Of a DNA stretch of 64,000 nucleotides, positions 25,022-37,712 are shown one piece after another. Position 1 is the first letter of the stretch, and every line of letters starts with the position of its first letter. The translations under genes were made by a program, and so were the position numbers. The stretch covers positions 498,818,292-498,882,291 of the forward strand of contig CM046882.1 in NCBI GenBank assembly GCA_025667525.1, written 5' to 3'. Source of the stretch: Glebionis coronaria. Lineage: Eukaryota > Streptophyta > Magnoliopsida > Asterales > Asteraceae. The notes beneath the pieces were generated by a model. It worked only from the letters and a program-made list of their open reading frames with translations. It was not told the DNA's origin and ran no database searches.

Positions 25022-26043
25022 TTGTTTGCCTGTTTTCTGTCACAACAGGAACCCAAGAAGATTTTTGATGCTCTCAAAGAACCAAGTTGGGTGGAAGCAA
25101 TGCAAGATGAGCTTCACCAATTTGCTATTCAGGATGTTTGGGACTTAGTTGATTGTCCCAGACATGTCATACCTATTGGGACAAGATGGGTTCTTAGAAA
25201 CAAAAAGGATGAGAGAGGCATTGTGGTCAGAAACAAGGCACGTTTAGTTGCTCAAGGATATACACAAGAGGAAGGGATAGACTATGAGGAGGTCTTTGCA
25301 CCTGTTGCAAGGATTGAGGCAATAACGATTTTTCTAGCTATGCTTCCTGCATGGGATTTACAGTCTATCAAATGGATGTAAAGAGTGCTTTTCTTTATGG
25401 CACAATTGCAGAGGAGGTTTATGTAATGCAGCCTCTTGGTTTTTAAGATTCAGAACATCCAGATAAGGTTTATAGAGTGAAGAAAGCTATGTATGGACTT
25501 CATCAAGCCCCAAGAGCATGGTATGGCACATTGTCCACCTATCTGGTGGAAAATGGATTCAAAAGGGGCACCATAGACCAGACCTTGTTTACAAAGAAGA
25601 CTGGTAAGGATTTCTTACTTGTACAGGTCTATGTGGATGATATCATCTTTGGCTCTTCTAGTCCAAAGATGAGTGAAGACTTTTCCAAACTTATGACAGA
25701 CAAATTCAAGATTAGTGCAATGGGGGAGATGAACTTCTTTCTAGGGTTACAAGTTCAACAGAAAGAAGATGGTATCTTCATCTCTCAAGACAAATATGTA
25801 GCAGAAATCTTGAAGAAGTTTGGCTTTTCTCCACATGAGAAACGGGCTAGCACACCCATGGATAGGGAACACCCTTGGGGAAAAGTTAGAGATGGAAAAG
25901 AGGTGGATGTCAGGCATTATAGGTCAATGATTGGTTCATTGATGTATCTCACAGCTTCAAGACCTGACATTATGTTTGTTGTGTGCACGCCATCAAGTGA
26001 CTCCCAAAGAGTGTCATCTTCATGCTGTCAAGAGGATTTTTAG
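25022..26043 (+). pseudogene. Copia-2 reverse transcriptase
   Basis: [20 protein letters not shown] opens the RT, then [21 protein letters not shown] one-base frameshift near 25345 leads to [20 protein letters not shown] stop at 25444-25446 (Glu to stop) precedes KAMYGLHQAPRAWYGTL. The catalytic YVDD is at 25630-25641. The frame ends after SLMYLTASRPDIMF because of a further shift near 25975. Confidence 0.9.
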
Positions 26044-26568
26044 GTATCTTAGGTGCTATCCCACATTGGGATTATGGTATCCAAAAGATCCTCTATTAGA
26101 GCTTATTGCATATTCAGACAGTGATTATGGGGTGACAAGTTTGATAGAAAATCCACAACTGGTGGATGCCAATTTCTTGGGAGTAGGTTGATATCTTGGC
26201 AATGCAAGAAACAAACAGTAGTGGCCAATTCTACAACTGAAGCAGAGTATGTAGCTGCAGCTGCTTGTTGTGGACAAGTCTTATGGATTCAGAACCAACT
26301 GTTGGATTATGGGTATAATTTCATGCATACCAAGATTTTTGTAGACAATAACAGTACTTTATGCATTATTAAAAATCCTGTACATCACTCTAAAACAAAA
26401 CATATAGAAATTAGACATCATTTTATAAGAGATTGTTTTGAAAAAGGTTTAATACAACCAGATAGAGTTGACACAGAGGAAACTGTGGCTGATTTATTAA
26501 CTAAACCTTTTGATACTGGAAGATTTCAATACTTGGTAACAATTATTGGAATGATCAATCTTACTTAA
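26044..26568 (+). pseudogene. Copia-2 RNase H
   Basis: The homology runs HAVKRIFRYLRCYPTLGLWY, then AYSDSDYGVTSLI (a catalytic Asp), a frameshift near 26150, then SWQCKKQTVVANSTTEAEYV and IFVDNNSTLCI. It ends QYLVTIIGMINLT with a natural-looking stop at 26566. Confidence 0.88.
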
Positions 26569-26661
26569 TATGTGTTTTGGGTACTTATTGTAAAAGTATG
26601 TACATGATATGAATTTGTTATTGGTCTTTGTACAAAATTAGATTTTCCACTTTATTTGTCT

Positions 26662-26720
26662 AACGCTGACAAAGGATATTTTAACGCTGACAAGTGTTAC
26701 ATTGACGCTGTCAGCAACAT
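26662..26720 (+). repeat. 21-bp-spaced motif cluster, non-coding
   Basis: Motif starts at 26662, 26683 and 26704, exactly 21 apart, with another at 26753. The cluster lies after the pol stop, so it is not explained by protein coding. Confidence 0.75.
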
Positions 26721-27352
26721 GTTAGTTTTGTGGTTTTTAATCTAATTATGCAGGCGTTGTTAGCATTGTACAAATGGATACAGAGTTGCTTATGGATTCT
26801 TGGAGCATTATTGGAGCATATTCAAGTTTATGGATGATGGTTGGAATATTTATATTCCTATCTTGACATAAATTTTTATTATATGCATTTTATTTGGCAA
26901 CTTATGTATCATAGTTTAAGGGGAGGTTTAGGAACCCTTTAGGAATTTTTGGATATTCATATAATACTCTTATCACAATTCTAGATTGTGTCCACTGGTG
27001 AGTATGAATTAGTTTACTAACTCATGAGGCACTGTAGCATGTAAAGTTGATATATTATGCACGCTGCCAAGACTTTTTGGCCTAGAATTGGATGTGGTCT
27101 GTTGGGAGACTTGGGTATGATTTTTATTGGGCTTACATGGGAAGTTACAAAGGATTTTATGAGATAACTTCACTGTTAAGAACTTTGGTTAGCAAGGGAC
27201 ACTTGAGGACTGTTATGTCTATCTTGCTTAAGCAAGTGTGCATGATTGGACAGTGCTTGCCACCCTATGGTAATTTTCAGTTTATAGGTTATCTTCACTA
27301 GGATAAATCACTTTGTTAAGGTCCTTTTTCATTTTTATTCTTTTTATTTTTG

Positions 27353-27473
27353 GACGTTTACAGATTTATTTCCAAACGTTGTTAGGACCAATTTTGACGT
27401 TGACATGGCATTTTCCAACGTTGACAAGAATATAGCCATTGGGCGTTGATAGGTTATTTTTTACCGTTGACAA
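27353..27473 (+). repeat. 21-bp-spaced motif cluster, non-coding
   Basis: Motif starts at 27353, 27375, 27396, 27417, 27442 and 27463 (spacings 22, 21, 21, 25, 21). Confidence 0.75.
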
Positions 27474-28617
27474 CCATTGGGTCCTACCCAGTTGTTATTT
27501 TTGACGAAAATTCGGGCCGTAATTTTGGGAGTTGGTAACTTTTTATTAATGCACAAGATAAGTTATTTTCTTTTCAAGATTTTCATCATTATATTTTGAA
27601 AATAACTGCCTAATTTTTTACCAATCACATGTGCCTACCTCTCCTATATATTTGGCTCATTATTTTGAAACAGGGTAACTGCTTATTCTTGTCTAACTTA
27701 AATTTTACACATATTCATCTTTCATAATCTTTCACACAGCTTTCTACATCAATGGCGCCTACATTTAAACAGATTGATTTGGTATTGGGGTTTAGAAGTC
27801 AACATAATATAATTGCCTATTTGGAGGCTGACCACACTCTGTTTCCTCAATATACTCAGATGGTGGAGTATTTAAATGCATCCCCCATCAGGTATGCACT
27901 TTCTCATGCTCCTCTTATCCCTGTCACTCATATTAAGCAATTTTTGAATACTATCACTTCCTCAACGATTAATAATGTGACTACATTGACTGCTACAGTC
28001 CATGGGCGTTCATGGGTGGTTAAGCCTTGGTTCGCCAGGCTTTGCATCTTAATAATGCAGATGGTATAACCACCCTACCCCTTGGTGAGCTAGAACAAGG
28101 ATTTCAAGCTTTGGGGTATCCTTTCCCTAAAGAGGGATCTTTAAATAAATATTCAAAACAGGAATTTCCCCCAGCTTGGAAGTACTTAATACATGTCATA
28201 CTTCAATGTTTGAGTCCCAAATGTACTGCACATAATGAAATTAACAGATCAATTGGTAGTGCCATTGTGTGTATTGCTACAGGGCAAAAATATAATTTTT
28301 CTAAAATGATTTTTGATGGCATGTGTAAAAACAAGGGTAGCAAGATGACTCTGGCTTACCCAAGATTTTTGCAAATGGTTTTTGATGAAAAAAGGTATTG
28401 CACCAGGGATCATGATGATTTTTATACGATCCATGTGCAAAAGAAAGCAATTTTGGAAAGATGAATTCACCCCCCCCATAGAGACTTACCTCTTACCCAA
28501 GCCATGTTTGCTGTTATTGCAGCAGCACAACCTCAACCTGACCCACAACCACAACCAGACCCATTACCTGAACCATCACCGTCACCCCAACATATGGAAC
28601 TTGACTAAGATCCCTTC

Positions 28618-28670
28618 AACGCTGACACGTTAAATGTTGGCGTTGACACTTTAAATCCACACGTTGACAC
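28618..28670 (+). repeat. 21-bp-spaced motif cluster in third ORF
   Basis: Motif starts at 28618, 28639 and 28660, exactly 21 apart. Confidence 0.75.
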
Positions 28671-29349
28671 CTTTCTACAACAAACCCAAACACCCCTTAA
28701 CCTCCAAACTAAAACCCAATCCACATCATCCTCTTCACCCCCAGATTTTAGGATGGAAAAATGCCAAAGGACTATTGGAGTGTTCTCCTCTGGTGGTCCT
28801 AGTCATGTTGCAGAGAGAACCACCACCACAAGTGTGGTTGGTGACATGGGTGGGGCTAAGACTATTAGTACTAGCTTAGATGCAGGCCAAGCTAGTCCTA
28901 ACATCATTAAGACCCCATCCATGCCCCATGACTCTACTTTGGGAGGTTAAATTCCCATTCTAGAGGAGGGCAGATTGGAACCCTATACATTGTTGGAATT
29001 GACGGCTGTCTGCATTAGCTTGCAAAAGTAAAATTCAGACCTTGTACATACTGTCTCTACCCAAGGCCTTGAACTCAAGCAATTGAGGGAGAGGATTGTT
29101 GTTTTAGAAGCTGTTGAGACTAGGAGAAGGCAGACAAAAGTCCTTTCATCAGGGGAGGATTCTTACAAAGGGGAGGAAGCAACTACTGAGCCATTTAATT
29201 TGAGTGACAAAGGCTCACATGAAGGAGAATCTGTGGGTATAGCTGAAGCTCTAACTGATTTGAAGAGGTAACCAGGTTTTGATGTTTCATTGGTTACCCC
29301 TACAAATTTGAATTTATCTTTTAGTGAGATGATGGAGCAGTTCACAAAA

Positions 29350-29460
29350 AGCGTTGACAATAGTAAGGTGAGCGTTGACAAGAAGATTTTTGATGCTGAG
29401 AAGCCAAGCGCTGATAAGAGTAAGTTAGGCGTTGACACACATGTTTTGGACATTGATAGA
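29350..29460 (+). repeat. 21-bp-spaced motif cluster in third ORF
   Basis: Motif starts at 29350, 29371, 29392, 29407, 29428 and 29449 (spacings 21, 21, 15, 21, 21). Confidence 0.78.
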
Positions 29461-29901
29461 CCTACAGGTATGGTTGATGTATTCCAGTCATCAGCTATCA
29501 TCAAGGAAGTGTCTTCACATGTACCATCATCATCTTTACCCATCATTGATACATTAGATAAGGGTAAAGGAATTATGGTAGAAACAGTGGTTCCCAAGGA
29601 TACAGCCCAAGTAAAATTTGATTCCATGTTGGTTGCACAACTTGAGAAAGAAGATAGGATGAAGGAGACTGCTATTGAGAGTAAGAAAAGCAGTAATTAT
29701 GAGAGTACAGATTCAAGTGTTATGATTATTGAAGAACCAGAAAGACTTGAATATGGTGATGTATTGGCAAGGGAAAAACTTTCTGAGTTGAAGATGAAGG
29801 TAGATTATGATATGCCTGAAGTTGCCCAGATGTACTTTACATGGGAGAATAAGATCATGGAGAATCCAGACATGTCTTTATCAGATCAGATTTGGGGATT
29901 G

Positions 29902-32832
29902 TGTCACACCCTCAATTTGGCCCACGTGTACAGTTACACGAGGATGTGACTATCATGACAACCAAGAGACATAGATACAAGAATAACTAAGAAAATTCAT
30001 TTTTCATTCATAAAACATAAAAATAGAATTGGTCCCAAGGAAAATTGTTTTACAACTCATGATAACATAATTTGAGTTTCCAAATATTATACATCCAAAG
30101 AAAGTCTCAAAGCTAAATCATGATAATTTTTATTAATCTCCATAGCACAACCACGTCACTCCTCCGCCTTGACACCTGAGAAAAACATTGCTAAAACGTC
30201 AACACAAAGGTTGGTGAGTTTATAGGTTTAAGTAGAAGTAGTGTAATGAACCATAAGATTTTTGTTAGGCAACCGTCAAATAATCTTATAACAAATACAA
30301 GATTATTATCACAATAGCATACGTTCATGATATCCTACGTCTAAGCTCATGACACCGAAGCGTTAACCGTACAAACAAGTTTATATAAGAGTGTGCTCAA
30401 GCAAATACTACCCCAAAGTATTCGTAACAACCTCAAATGTATTTGTATCTAATTTGGTCACACAACCAACAATAGATAGGGAGGCGAATCCCAATAGATC
30501 TATCCATAACATTCGTACTTACACAAAGTAATTAACGGTTCATGATAGTGGGCTAAAGCATCTAGGGGTATCGCTACTTAGACATCATGTAGGCACGTAT
30601 GAGTTTTAGGCACTTATGTTCATCCGTTTAAAACAAGCAATGTTCTTACCCCAAAGTGATAAAACAATTAAAAGTGGGGCTATAAACTCACCTCGTTAAA
30701 TAAGCAAAGTGATGGAAATACAAAGTAGCTCGAGAATACAATCACACTATCCACAACCTAATACAATATAATGACCGTGTCACGACATCTAAAATTATAC
30801 CAATAAAAATGCGTGACATCCTAGTTGCGCTTGACGATACATTTCGTTTACTGAAATCACGACATTAATACTTGGTTATTTAGTAAGTGGGCTTTTGGGC
30901 TTAATATTATAATTTATAAACCAAAAATTCAGTTTGGGCTTATATAGACCTGACCAACCCAAACAGTCCAATACTCAAACAAAACATGGGCTCGGCCCAT
31001 TTGGTTTCATTTACCCAAACTCACCTCAGCCCATGAGGCGATATAAACAAGGGAGGGGGGTTACGTTATATTCTACTACTCACTTTTATCCATCCAACTT
31101 TCTCTCTCCCTCTTGAGATAATACTCCACCATCTCCCATCTTTCTCTCTAAAATAAAAAGGGGTGCGAGAATCATCTTCAAGATCATAACCAACACAGCC
31201 TGTTTACAACCCAATCCATCTATATGGATATGAATCGGCCGTGTAGGATGGGTTTCACCACTCACATCAAGTCCCCAGTTCAAGTCAAGTTATTCGAGGG
31301 TGATTCGTTTGTGGTTTGATTGATCCAAAGATAAGTTCTCGAATCTCTTTTCTAAAAGGTCAAAAGGGTATCTCGTTTCATATTTCTTTTCAAAGCCAAA
31401 AGGTTTTTCTTGTTTCAATGGTCCTTTAATTTAGTTGAACATGGCCCTGGGGTGTCTCGGTCGAAAAATAAGACATCTAAGGTTTCATTCGATTTGGGTG
31501 TTTTTATAATTGGGCGTTTAATTACCATTAATTAATGTTTTCGAGGGTTATTTTGTGTTAATTTCATCATGACATTGATTTATAAAATCTAGGGTTTTGG
31601 GTATTTTGGGGGTTTTCTAAATCTTGAGTCTTGTTATAATTAACTAGTGTTTTTAGGCTTCTCTTAACGTTAATCGTTCATCTAAACATGTTTTTCGAAA
31701 ATTAGGGTTTTGACTAATTAGGGGTTTTCTTAATCTATCCTTGCATTCTAATTAATTTGTGTTTTTAGACATCAATTGATGTTAATTATAGATTAAAAGT
31801 GGATTTTGAAAATTAGGGTTTTTATGATTTGGGGGTTTTCATACTCGCGGGTTAATTTAATGTTATTATTATTTGTTTGTTAACAATTTTAAACAAAGTA
31901 AGAACAAAATGCAAAAGGGGTCTCGGTATGATTTTCGGCAGTGGGTTTGTATACAACTAAAGTCATTAGTAAAGCTTCTAATATTTCCTTGCATAAATTT
32001 GGTATGACTAACTCAATTTAATAATGGTTTCGCAGGTAGGGTCTTGGTCAAGCACAACTAGTATGATGCAAAAGTAAAGAGAAGGGTGGGCGAGAAGACT
32101 CACAATGAGGAAGGGTTTTCGGCTGGTGTATTCGGGCAGGATGGAGGATTTGGCTCGGCTGGTTCAAGACCTTGCTACTACTCTCTATAATGTACCCAGT
32201 ACTTTGTAATTAAGACTGCTTGGATGTAAGCAGGAACAAACTTTGTAACACTTGGATTGTGTGATGTTATTTTCTGTTGTTAGGGGTTGTGAGATGTGAT
32301 AGTATATATTTTAGCAGTTTTGGTCTAGGGTTTCCATACATCTGAATTTTGCATCTTATGATACACCCATTAGGGGTAATCTCGGCCTGTGTGTTGGCAT
32401 GTAGTGGTGAGTGGGATTGTTAAAAATGATTTTTCTAGTTTGTGGAGTTGACTTGGTTTGACGACTTTTGAATTTCCAGACTTCACAAATATGATGTTCT
32501 TAAGTATTCCAGTTCCTTTATTAACTGGTATTTGCACTCATTGTCCAATTTCGGCCCACAAGGGTATGTAAGGTGGCATTCGGTCCATGATAGGCAGGTT
32601 CGGCCCAACAAGGGTAAATCAAATGAATATGATGTTTTAGACACGTACGAATTCTAGAAACGTGAATCACAACACGAAAAACTCAATCACGTGACTTAAA
32701 CAAGAGTGGAAACGTGTATTCTTGACCATTTGATAAGTATTCATAACCGGCACAAACCGTTAATAATCAAAACGTTTAATAACGAGCACGTCTCTATTAT
32801 AATAATAAGACGCGAAAATTCAAGTTGTTACA
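29902..32832 (-). repeat. Gypsy-1 3' LTR
   Basis: 2931 bp. On the minus strand it starts TGTAACAACTTG and ends GGTGTGACA. It aligns end to end with 39162-42091; by eye I count roughly 70 substitutions (about 2.5 percent). The open frames inside are not conserved and look like chance. Confidence 0.92.
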
Positions 32833-32846
32833 TTCGCTCTCCCTAA
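32833..32846 (-). other. Gypsy-1 polypurine tract
   Basis: On the minus strand TAGGGAGAGCGAA abuts the 3' LTR. It lies about 40 bases after the pol stop. Confidence 0.7.
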
Positions 32847-32884
32847 AGAGGGCTTTGTCCGCAAAGCAAAACAAACGATACATT

Positions 32885-33337
32885 TTAAGTCGACACCACA
32901 TTAGTAAACAAGTGAGGGTACTTTGCTTTAAATTGGTCCTCGCGTTCCCAAGTAAATTCGGGTCCTCGGCGTGCATTCCAACGCACTTTAACAATAGGTA
33001 TACGACTTTGTTTGAGTCGTTTAACTTCTCGTTCCATAATTTCGACGGGTTCTTCAACGAACACGAGTTTGTCGTTGAGTTGGATTTCGTCCATAGGTAT
33101 GACGAGCGTTTCGTCGGATAAGCATTTCTTCAAGTTGCAAATGTGGAACACATTATGCACGCGATTTAGTTCTTGCGGTAAATCTAAACGATAGGCAACG
33201 TCGCCTATGCGTTGAATAATTTCGAACGGTCCAATATATCGAGGGTTTAGCTTTCCTCGTTTACCAAAAAGAATTACACCTTTCCATGGTGCAACTTTCA
33301 ACATCACCCGATCTCCGACTTTAAATTCCAACAGTTT
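32885..33337 (-). pseudogene. Gypsy-1 integrase C terminus and chromodomain
   Basis: EFKVGDRVMLKVAPWKG and HNVFHICNLKKCLSDE form the integrase C-terminal domain. It is followed by a chromodomain-like end: PVEIMEREVKRLKQSRIPIV, VRWNARRGPEFTWEREDQF, ending HLFTNVVST. In chromoviruses this domain directs insertion to particular chromatin. An in-frame stop (33338-33340) cuts it off from the rest of pol. Confidence 0.85.
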
Positions 33338-34534
33338 TCATCTCTTGTCGGCGTAACACTTTTTTCGATCACGAGCCGCTTGCATACGACTCTTGATTTG
33401 TACGATTTTCTCCGTTGTTTCGTGAATAATTTCCGGACCGGTAAGTTGTGCATCACCAACTTCCGCCCAACAAACGGGTGAACGACACTTTCGACCATAA
33501 AGTGCTTCAAACGGTGTCGCTTTAATGCTAGTGTGGTAGCTATTGTTGTACGAAAATTCTACTAACGGTAAGTGTCGATCCCATCCGTTTCCAAAGTCGA
33601 TTACGCAAGCGCGAAGCATATCTTCCAATGTTTGGATGGTTCTTTCACTTTGACCGTACGTTTGAGGATGATAAGCCGTACTCATGTCCAATTGCGTTCC
33701 CAACGCTTCTTGGAGAGATTGCAAAAATCTTGAGCAATATCGACCGTCTCGGTCCGATATGATAGAAATTGGCACGCCGTGCTTAGCAACGATTTCTTTC
33801 ACATATAATCGTGCTAATTGATCCATTTTGTCGTTTTCTTTCATCGGAAGAAAATGTGCGGATTTCGTTAAGCGATCGACGATGACCCAAATCGTGTCAT
33901 AACCCGCGGATGTTCTTGGGAGTTTGGTAATGAAGTCCATATTAATTCTTTCCCATTTCCATTCCGGGATCCTAGGTTGGACTAGTAATCCGGAAGGCTT
34001 TTGGTGTTCAACCTTAACTTTGGCGCAAGTTAGGCATTTACCAACATAAGTCGCGATGTCGGCTTTCATGTTTGGCCACCAATAGAACATTTTCATGTCA
34101 TGGTACATTTTGTCCGATCCGGGATGGATCGAGTACTTAGACTTGTGCAATTCATGCATGATTAGTTCTCGGACATTACCGTAACGAGGTAACCAACTTC
34201 TATTGTCAAGACACAATGTTCCATCGGTACGTGCAACGAGATTTTTGGTGATCATTCCACCGGCTTCTTCTTTATCGATGTTTTCTATCTTAATAGCTTC
34301 TCGTTGGGCTTCTAAGATTTTTGCGGGTATGTTTAAGCCAATAGTCATCACTAAGGCTCGAACCCTTAGAGGTCGCTCACGGGATTTTCTACTCAAAGCA
34401 TCAGCTACAACGTTAGCTTTTCCCGGGGTATAACGGATGTCACAATCGTAGTCTCCAAGTAGTTCCAACCAACGTCGTTGTCTCATGTTGAGTTCTTTCT
34501 GGTCTAAGATATGTTGAAGACTTTTGTGATCGGT
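33338..34534 (-). pseudogene. Gypsy-1 RNase H end and integrase
   Basis: Begins in the RNase H tail ([29 protein letters not shown]). The zinc module is [20 protein letters not shown] with KCLTCAKVK. The catalytic triad is complete: [20 protein letters not shown] and [11 protein letters not shown]. Next to the Glu a Tyr replaces the usual Asp (QTYGQSE). The frame stops at 33338. Confidence 0.88.
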
Positions 34535-35512
34535 TTAAACTACACACTTAGTTCCGTAGAGGTAGTGTCTCCAAATTTTGAGAGCAAAGACAACCGCGCC
34601 TAGCTCCAAATCGTGAGTAGTGTAGTTTTGTTCGTTCGGTTTTAGTTGTCGAGAGGCATAAGCTATGACCTTTTTCCTTTGCATGAGAACCGCGCCTAGA
34701 CCTTTAATCGAAGCATCACAATATACTTCAAAGTCTTCACTACCCTCGGGTAATGCGAGAATGGGCGCGTCGCAAAGTTTTTGATTTAAAGTTTGGAAAG
34801 AAGTTTCTTGGTCGTCTCCCCAAATAAACTTCTTGTTCTTTTGAGTCAATTCCGTCATAGACTTAGCGATTTTCGAGAATCCTTCGATAAACCGTCTATA
34901 ATAGCCGGCAAGTCCAAGGAATTGGCGAATCTCCATATGTGTGGTAGGAGTCTCCCAATCCTTTACCGCTTCGATTAAAGCGGGATCCACATGAATACCA
35001 CTACTATCGATTACGTGACCAAGGAATTGTACCGTGTGAATCCAAAATTCACACTTCGAAAATTTGGCGTATAATTATTCTTGTTTCAACAATTCCAAAA
35101 TTTTCTTTAGGTGTTCCTCGTGTTCTTCCTTACTACGAGAGTAGATAAGGATGTCGTCAATAAACACGATCACGAACTTTTCCAAATAAGGTTTACACAC
35201 GCGGTTCATAAGGTCCATGAATACCGCGGGTTCATTGGTTAACCCAAATGGCATGACTTGGAATTCAAAGTAACTGTATCAGGTTCGAAACGCCGTCTTG
35301 GAAATGTCTTCCTCTCGAAATCTAAGTTGGTGGTAACCCGACCCAAGGTCAATCTTTGAATAAATGCTCGAACCTTGAAGTTGATCAAACAAATCATCGA
35401 TCCTTGGTAAAGGGTAACGATTCTTTATAGTAAGTTTGTTTAATTCGCGATAATCGATGCACATACGGAATGATCCGTCTTCTTTTTCACGAATAAAACC
35501 GGGGCTCCCCAA
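34535..35512 (-). pseudogene. Gypsy-1 reverse transcriptase and RNase H
   Basis: After the frameshift near 35480 the RT continues with [20 protein letters not shown] and [14 protein letters not shown], then a stop at 35279-35281. It reads on through [13 protein letters not shown] and the catalytic FIDD (about 35153-35164). A second stop follows at 35075-35077, then [17 protein letters not shown], RNase H ([38 protein letters not shown]) and a third stop at 34535-34537. Confidence 0.88.
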
Positions 35513-37455
35513 GGTGAGGAACTCGGTCTTATGAATCCTTTATCGGTAAGCTCTTTTAGTTGGTCGGCTAATTCCTTCATTTCGGCGGGCGCTAGTCGAT
35601 AAGGTTCCCTCGCGACGGGTGCGGCTCCGGGAGTTAATTCGATGTGAAATTCCACTTGGCGAAGTGGAGGTAACCCGGGTAGGTCTTCGGGGAAAACTTC
35701 GGGAAAGTCGCAAAAAATTGGTACGTCTCCAATTTTCTTCTCCTTTGGTTCGGGTTCGTTTTTGCTAGTGACTTGGATAAGAAAAATAGGACGACCTTCT
35801 TCGATGTACTTTTGGGTTTTAGTACATGAGATGACGTTTAAACTAGCCCGGCTTTTCACACCGTTCTTCTCACCGAGGATGGTTAGGGCTCGGATTCCGT
35901 AGGGAATACAGACTTGTTTCTCGTGGCAAATTATCTCCACATGGTACTTGGATAGCCAATCCATACCAACGATAACGTCAAAACTTCCAAGTTCGATAGG
36001 TAAAAGATCGATGATGAAAGGAATATTTTGGAGGCTTAGGGTACAACCCTGAAGTACGGTGTTTGTAGTGATCGCTTTACCATCGGCTAGTTCCACATTA
36101 TAGTTGACATCTAATGGAGTGGGGTTCACATTTAATAGTTCACTAAAGGCAATGGAGGCAAAACTTCTATCGGCACCGGAATCAAATAATACGGAAGCAT
36201 AGATGTTATTGATGAGAAACGTACCAGTGACCATGTTGTTGTCTTGAATGGCCGCTTCGGCACATAGAGCGTACACACGTCTCGGTGCTCCCGTTTGATT
36301 CCCATTGTTCCGCCCATTCGGATTACCGTGGTTTTGATGAGGTTGTCGACGAGCTTGCTTGTTGTTGTTGCCTCGGATTTGGTTTCCTTGGCCTTGAGTG
36401 GTAGCTTTAGGACACCTATTCTTAAAGTGACCTTTTTTGCCACAACCATAGCAAGTGACATCCGCGTATTGAGCATTTGGAGTGATAGGAGTCCGTTGAT
36501 TCGTGGGCTTTGGTGCACTTCGATAATCCTTGGCGAAGTGACCCGTTTTCCCACAATTGTGACATGTGCCTCCACACGCACCATTGTGGTGTTTGCCACA
36601 CTTACCACAAAACGGTAGTTTTCCTTGGTAACCGGATCCACCGTTGACATTGAACACCTTTACCACATCTTGGCGTTTGTTAGGGTAGTTACCATGATTG
36701 GGGCCATGGTTTCCTTCCCATTTTCGTTTGTTATCACCACTTTCCAAGGTGACGGAGTCCATCAAACCGTCCGCCATTTCAATGGCTTCGTTCAAATCAT
36801 TGGGTTTTGAAGAGATGACGTCTCCTCGGATTGAAGGCGGTAGTCCAACGATGTACCTTTCCACGGCTCGTGTCTCATTTGGTATCATTTCGGGACACAT
36901 CAACCTCAACTCTTGGAAGCGTTGAATGTAAGCCATCAAGTTAACTCCATGTACACGGAGGTTCCACAACTCGGCTTCCAACCTTTTCATCTCATTTCTA
37001 GGGCAATACCTTTTGAGAAGCATTCTCTTGAAATGAGCCCAAGGAGTAGCATTGGCCGCTTCCAAACTTACGGCCTTCACATGGATGTTCCACCAAGTTA
37101 GTGCACCATCAACCAAGGTGCTAGATCTAAACTTTACCTTGTCACCTTCGGAGACATTGCTTACGCTAAATTGAGACTCAAGTCTCTCAATCCATCGTGC
37201 AAGTCCCACGGCACCTTCGGTGCCATTGAAAGTACTTGTGAAGCATGATCGAAACTCCTTGTATGAGCATGCACGCGTAGGAGGTACCGGAATTGGCACT
37301 CGATTAGTCTCCTCTTGCGTGCTTGTATTTGTTTCATTGGCGGCAAGAGCAGCGGCAACTCCATCGGCGATCATTTGACTCAAAACCGATGGGTCGACGG
37401 TGATAGGTGCGGCCGGAGTTGGATCGACTCTATTCTTGCGGGTTTTTGGTGCCAT
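35440..37455 (-). pseudogene. Gypsy-1 gag, protease and start of RT
   Basis: A 671-codon frame opening MAPKTRKNRVDPTPAAP. The gag capsid domain contains CFTSTFNGTEGAVGLARWIE and ALTWWNIHVKAV. The zinc-knuckle region has CHNCGKTGHFAKDYR, whose last Cys is Tyr, and an intact CYGCGKKGHFKNRC. The protease is VLFDSGADRSFAS and the RT start is LPGLPPLRQVEFHIELTPGA. A one-base deletion near 35480, just after [13 protein letters not shown], ends the frame. Confidence 0.9.
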
Positions 37456-37712
37456 GGTCCTAAATTCATAACAAAGTTTATGGCAAGGTTGGCATTACGA
37501 GTTCATGTCTAGAGAGTACAAGCATGTCACAAAACACGATATAGCATCCAATGAAGTAATAATCAACAAGTTATGTAGTGCACAAATAATTCATTCCATG
37601 ATTAGAAAAAGAAATACAAAGAGTTAACACATTGTTTTAGAATTCTTAGGGATTACAACACATGGAGGGAAAATTTGGAATGAAGGTGTACACAAATAAT
37701 CTAAACATAAAT

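Larger units (their letters stand above)
26569..27751 (+). other. Copia-2 spacer between pol and the third ORF
   Basis: A 1.2-kb non-coding spacer carrying two clusters of the 21-bp-spaced motif. A TATATAT word lies near 27645, and a possible AG acceptor (GAAACAG) lies near 27673, about 80 bases before the third ORF. Confidence 0.55.
27752..29901 (+). pseudogene. Copia-2 third ORF (after pol), 5' part
   Basis: Starts MAPTFKQIDLVLGFRSQHN. After a frameshift near 28060 it continues VRQALHLNNADGITTLPLGE and CKNKGSKMTLAYPRFLQMVF. A Pro/Gln-rich segment and a broken stretch (28480-29080) follow, then SLVTPTNLNLSFSEMMEQF and, at the end, PDMSLSDQIWGL up to the Gypsy-1 border. I know this extra ORF from SIRE-like elements of Asteraceae, where its function is unknown. 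The position is that of the env-like ORF of soybean SIRE1. I see no signal peptide or membrane segment here. Confidence 0.75.

Noticed and set aside
29902..29949. Third ORF of Copia-2 continuing 16 codons into Gypsy-1
   Set aside because: The codons after 29901 are the Gypsy-1 LTR, not Copia sequence.
31086..31283. Short frames within the Gypsy-1 LTRs
   Set aside because: Not conserved between the two LTR copies.
36132..36650. 172-codon minus frame overlapping the Gypsy-1 gag
   Set aside because: Alternative frame of the zinc-knuckle region, without own homology; gag is in the other frame.
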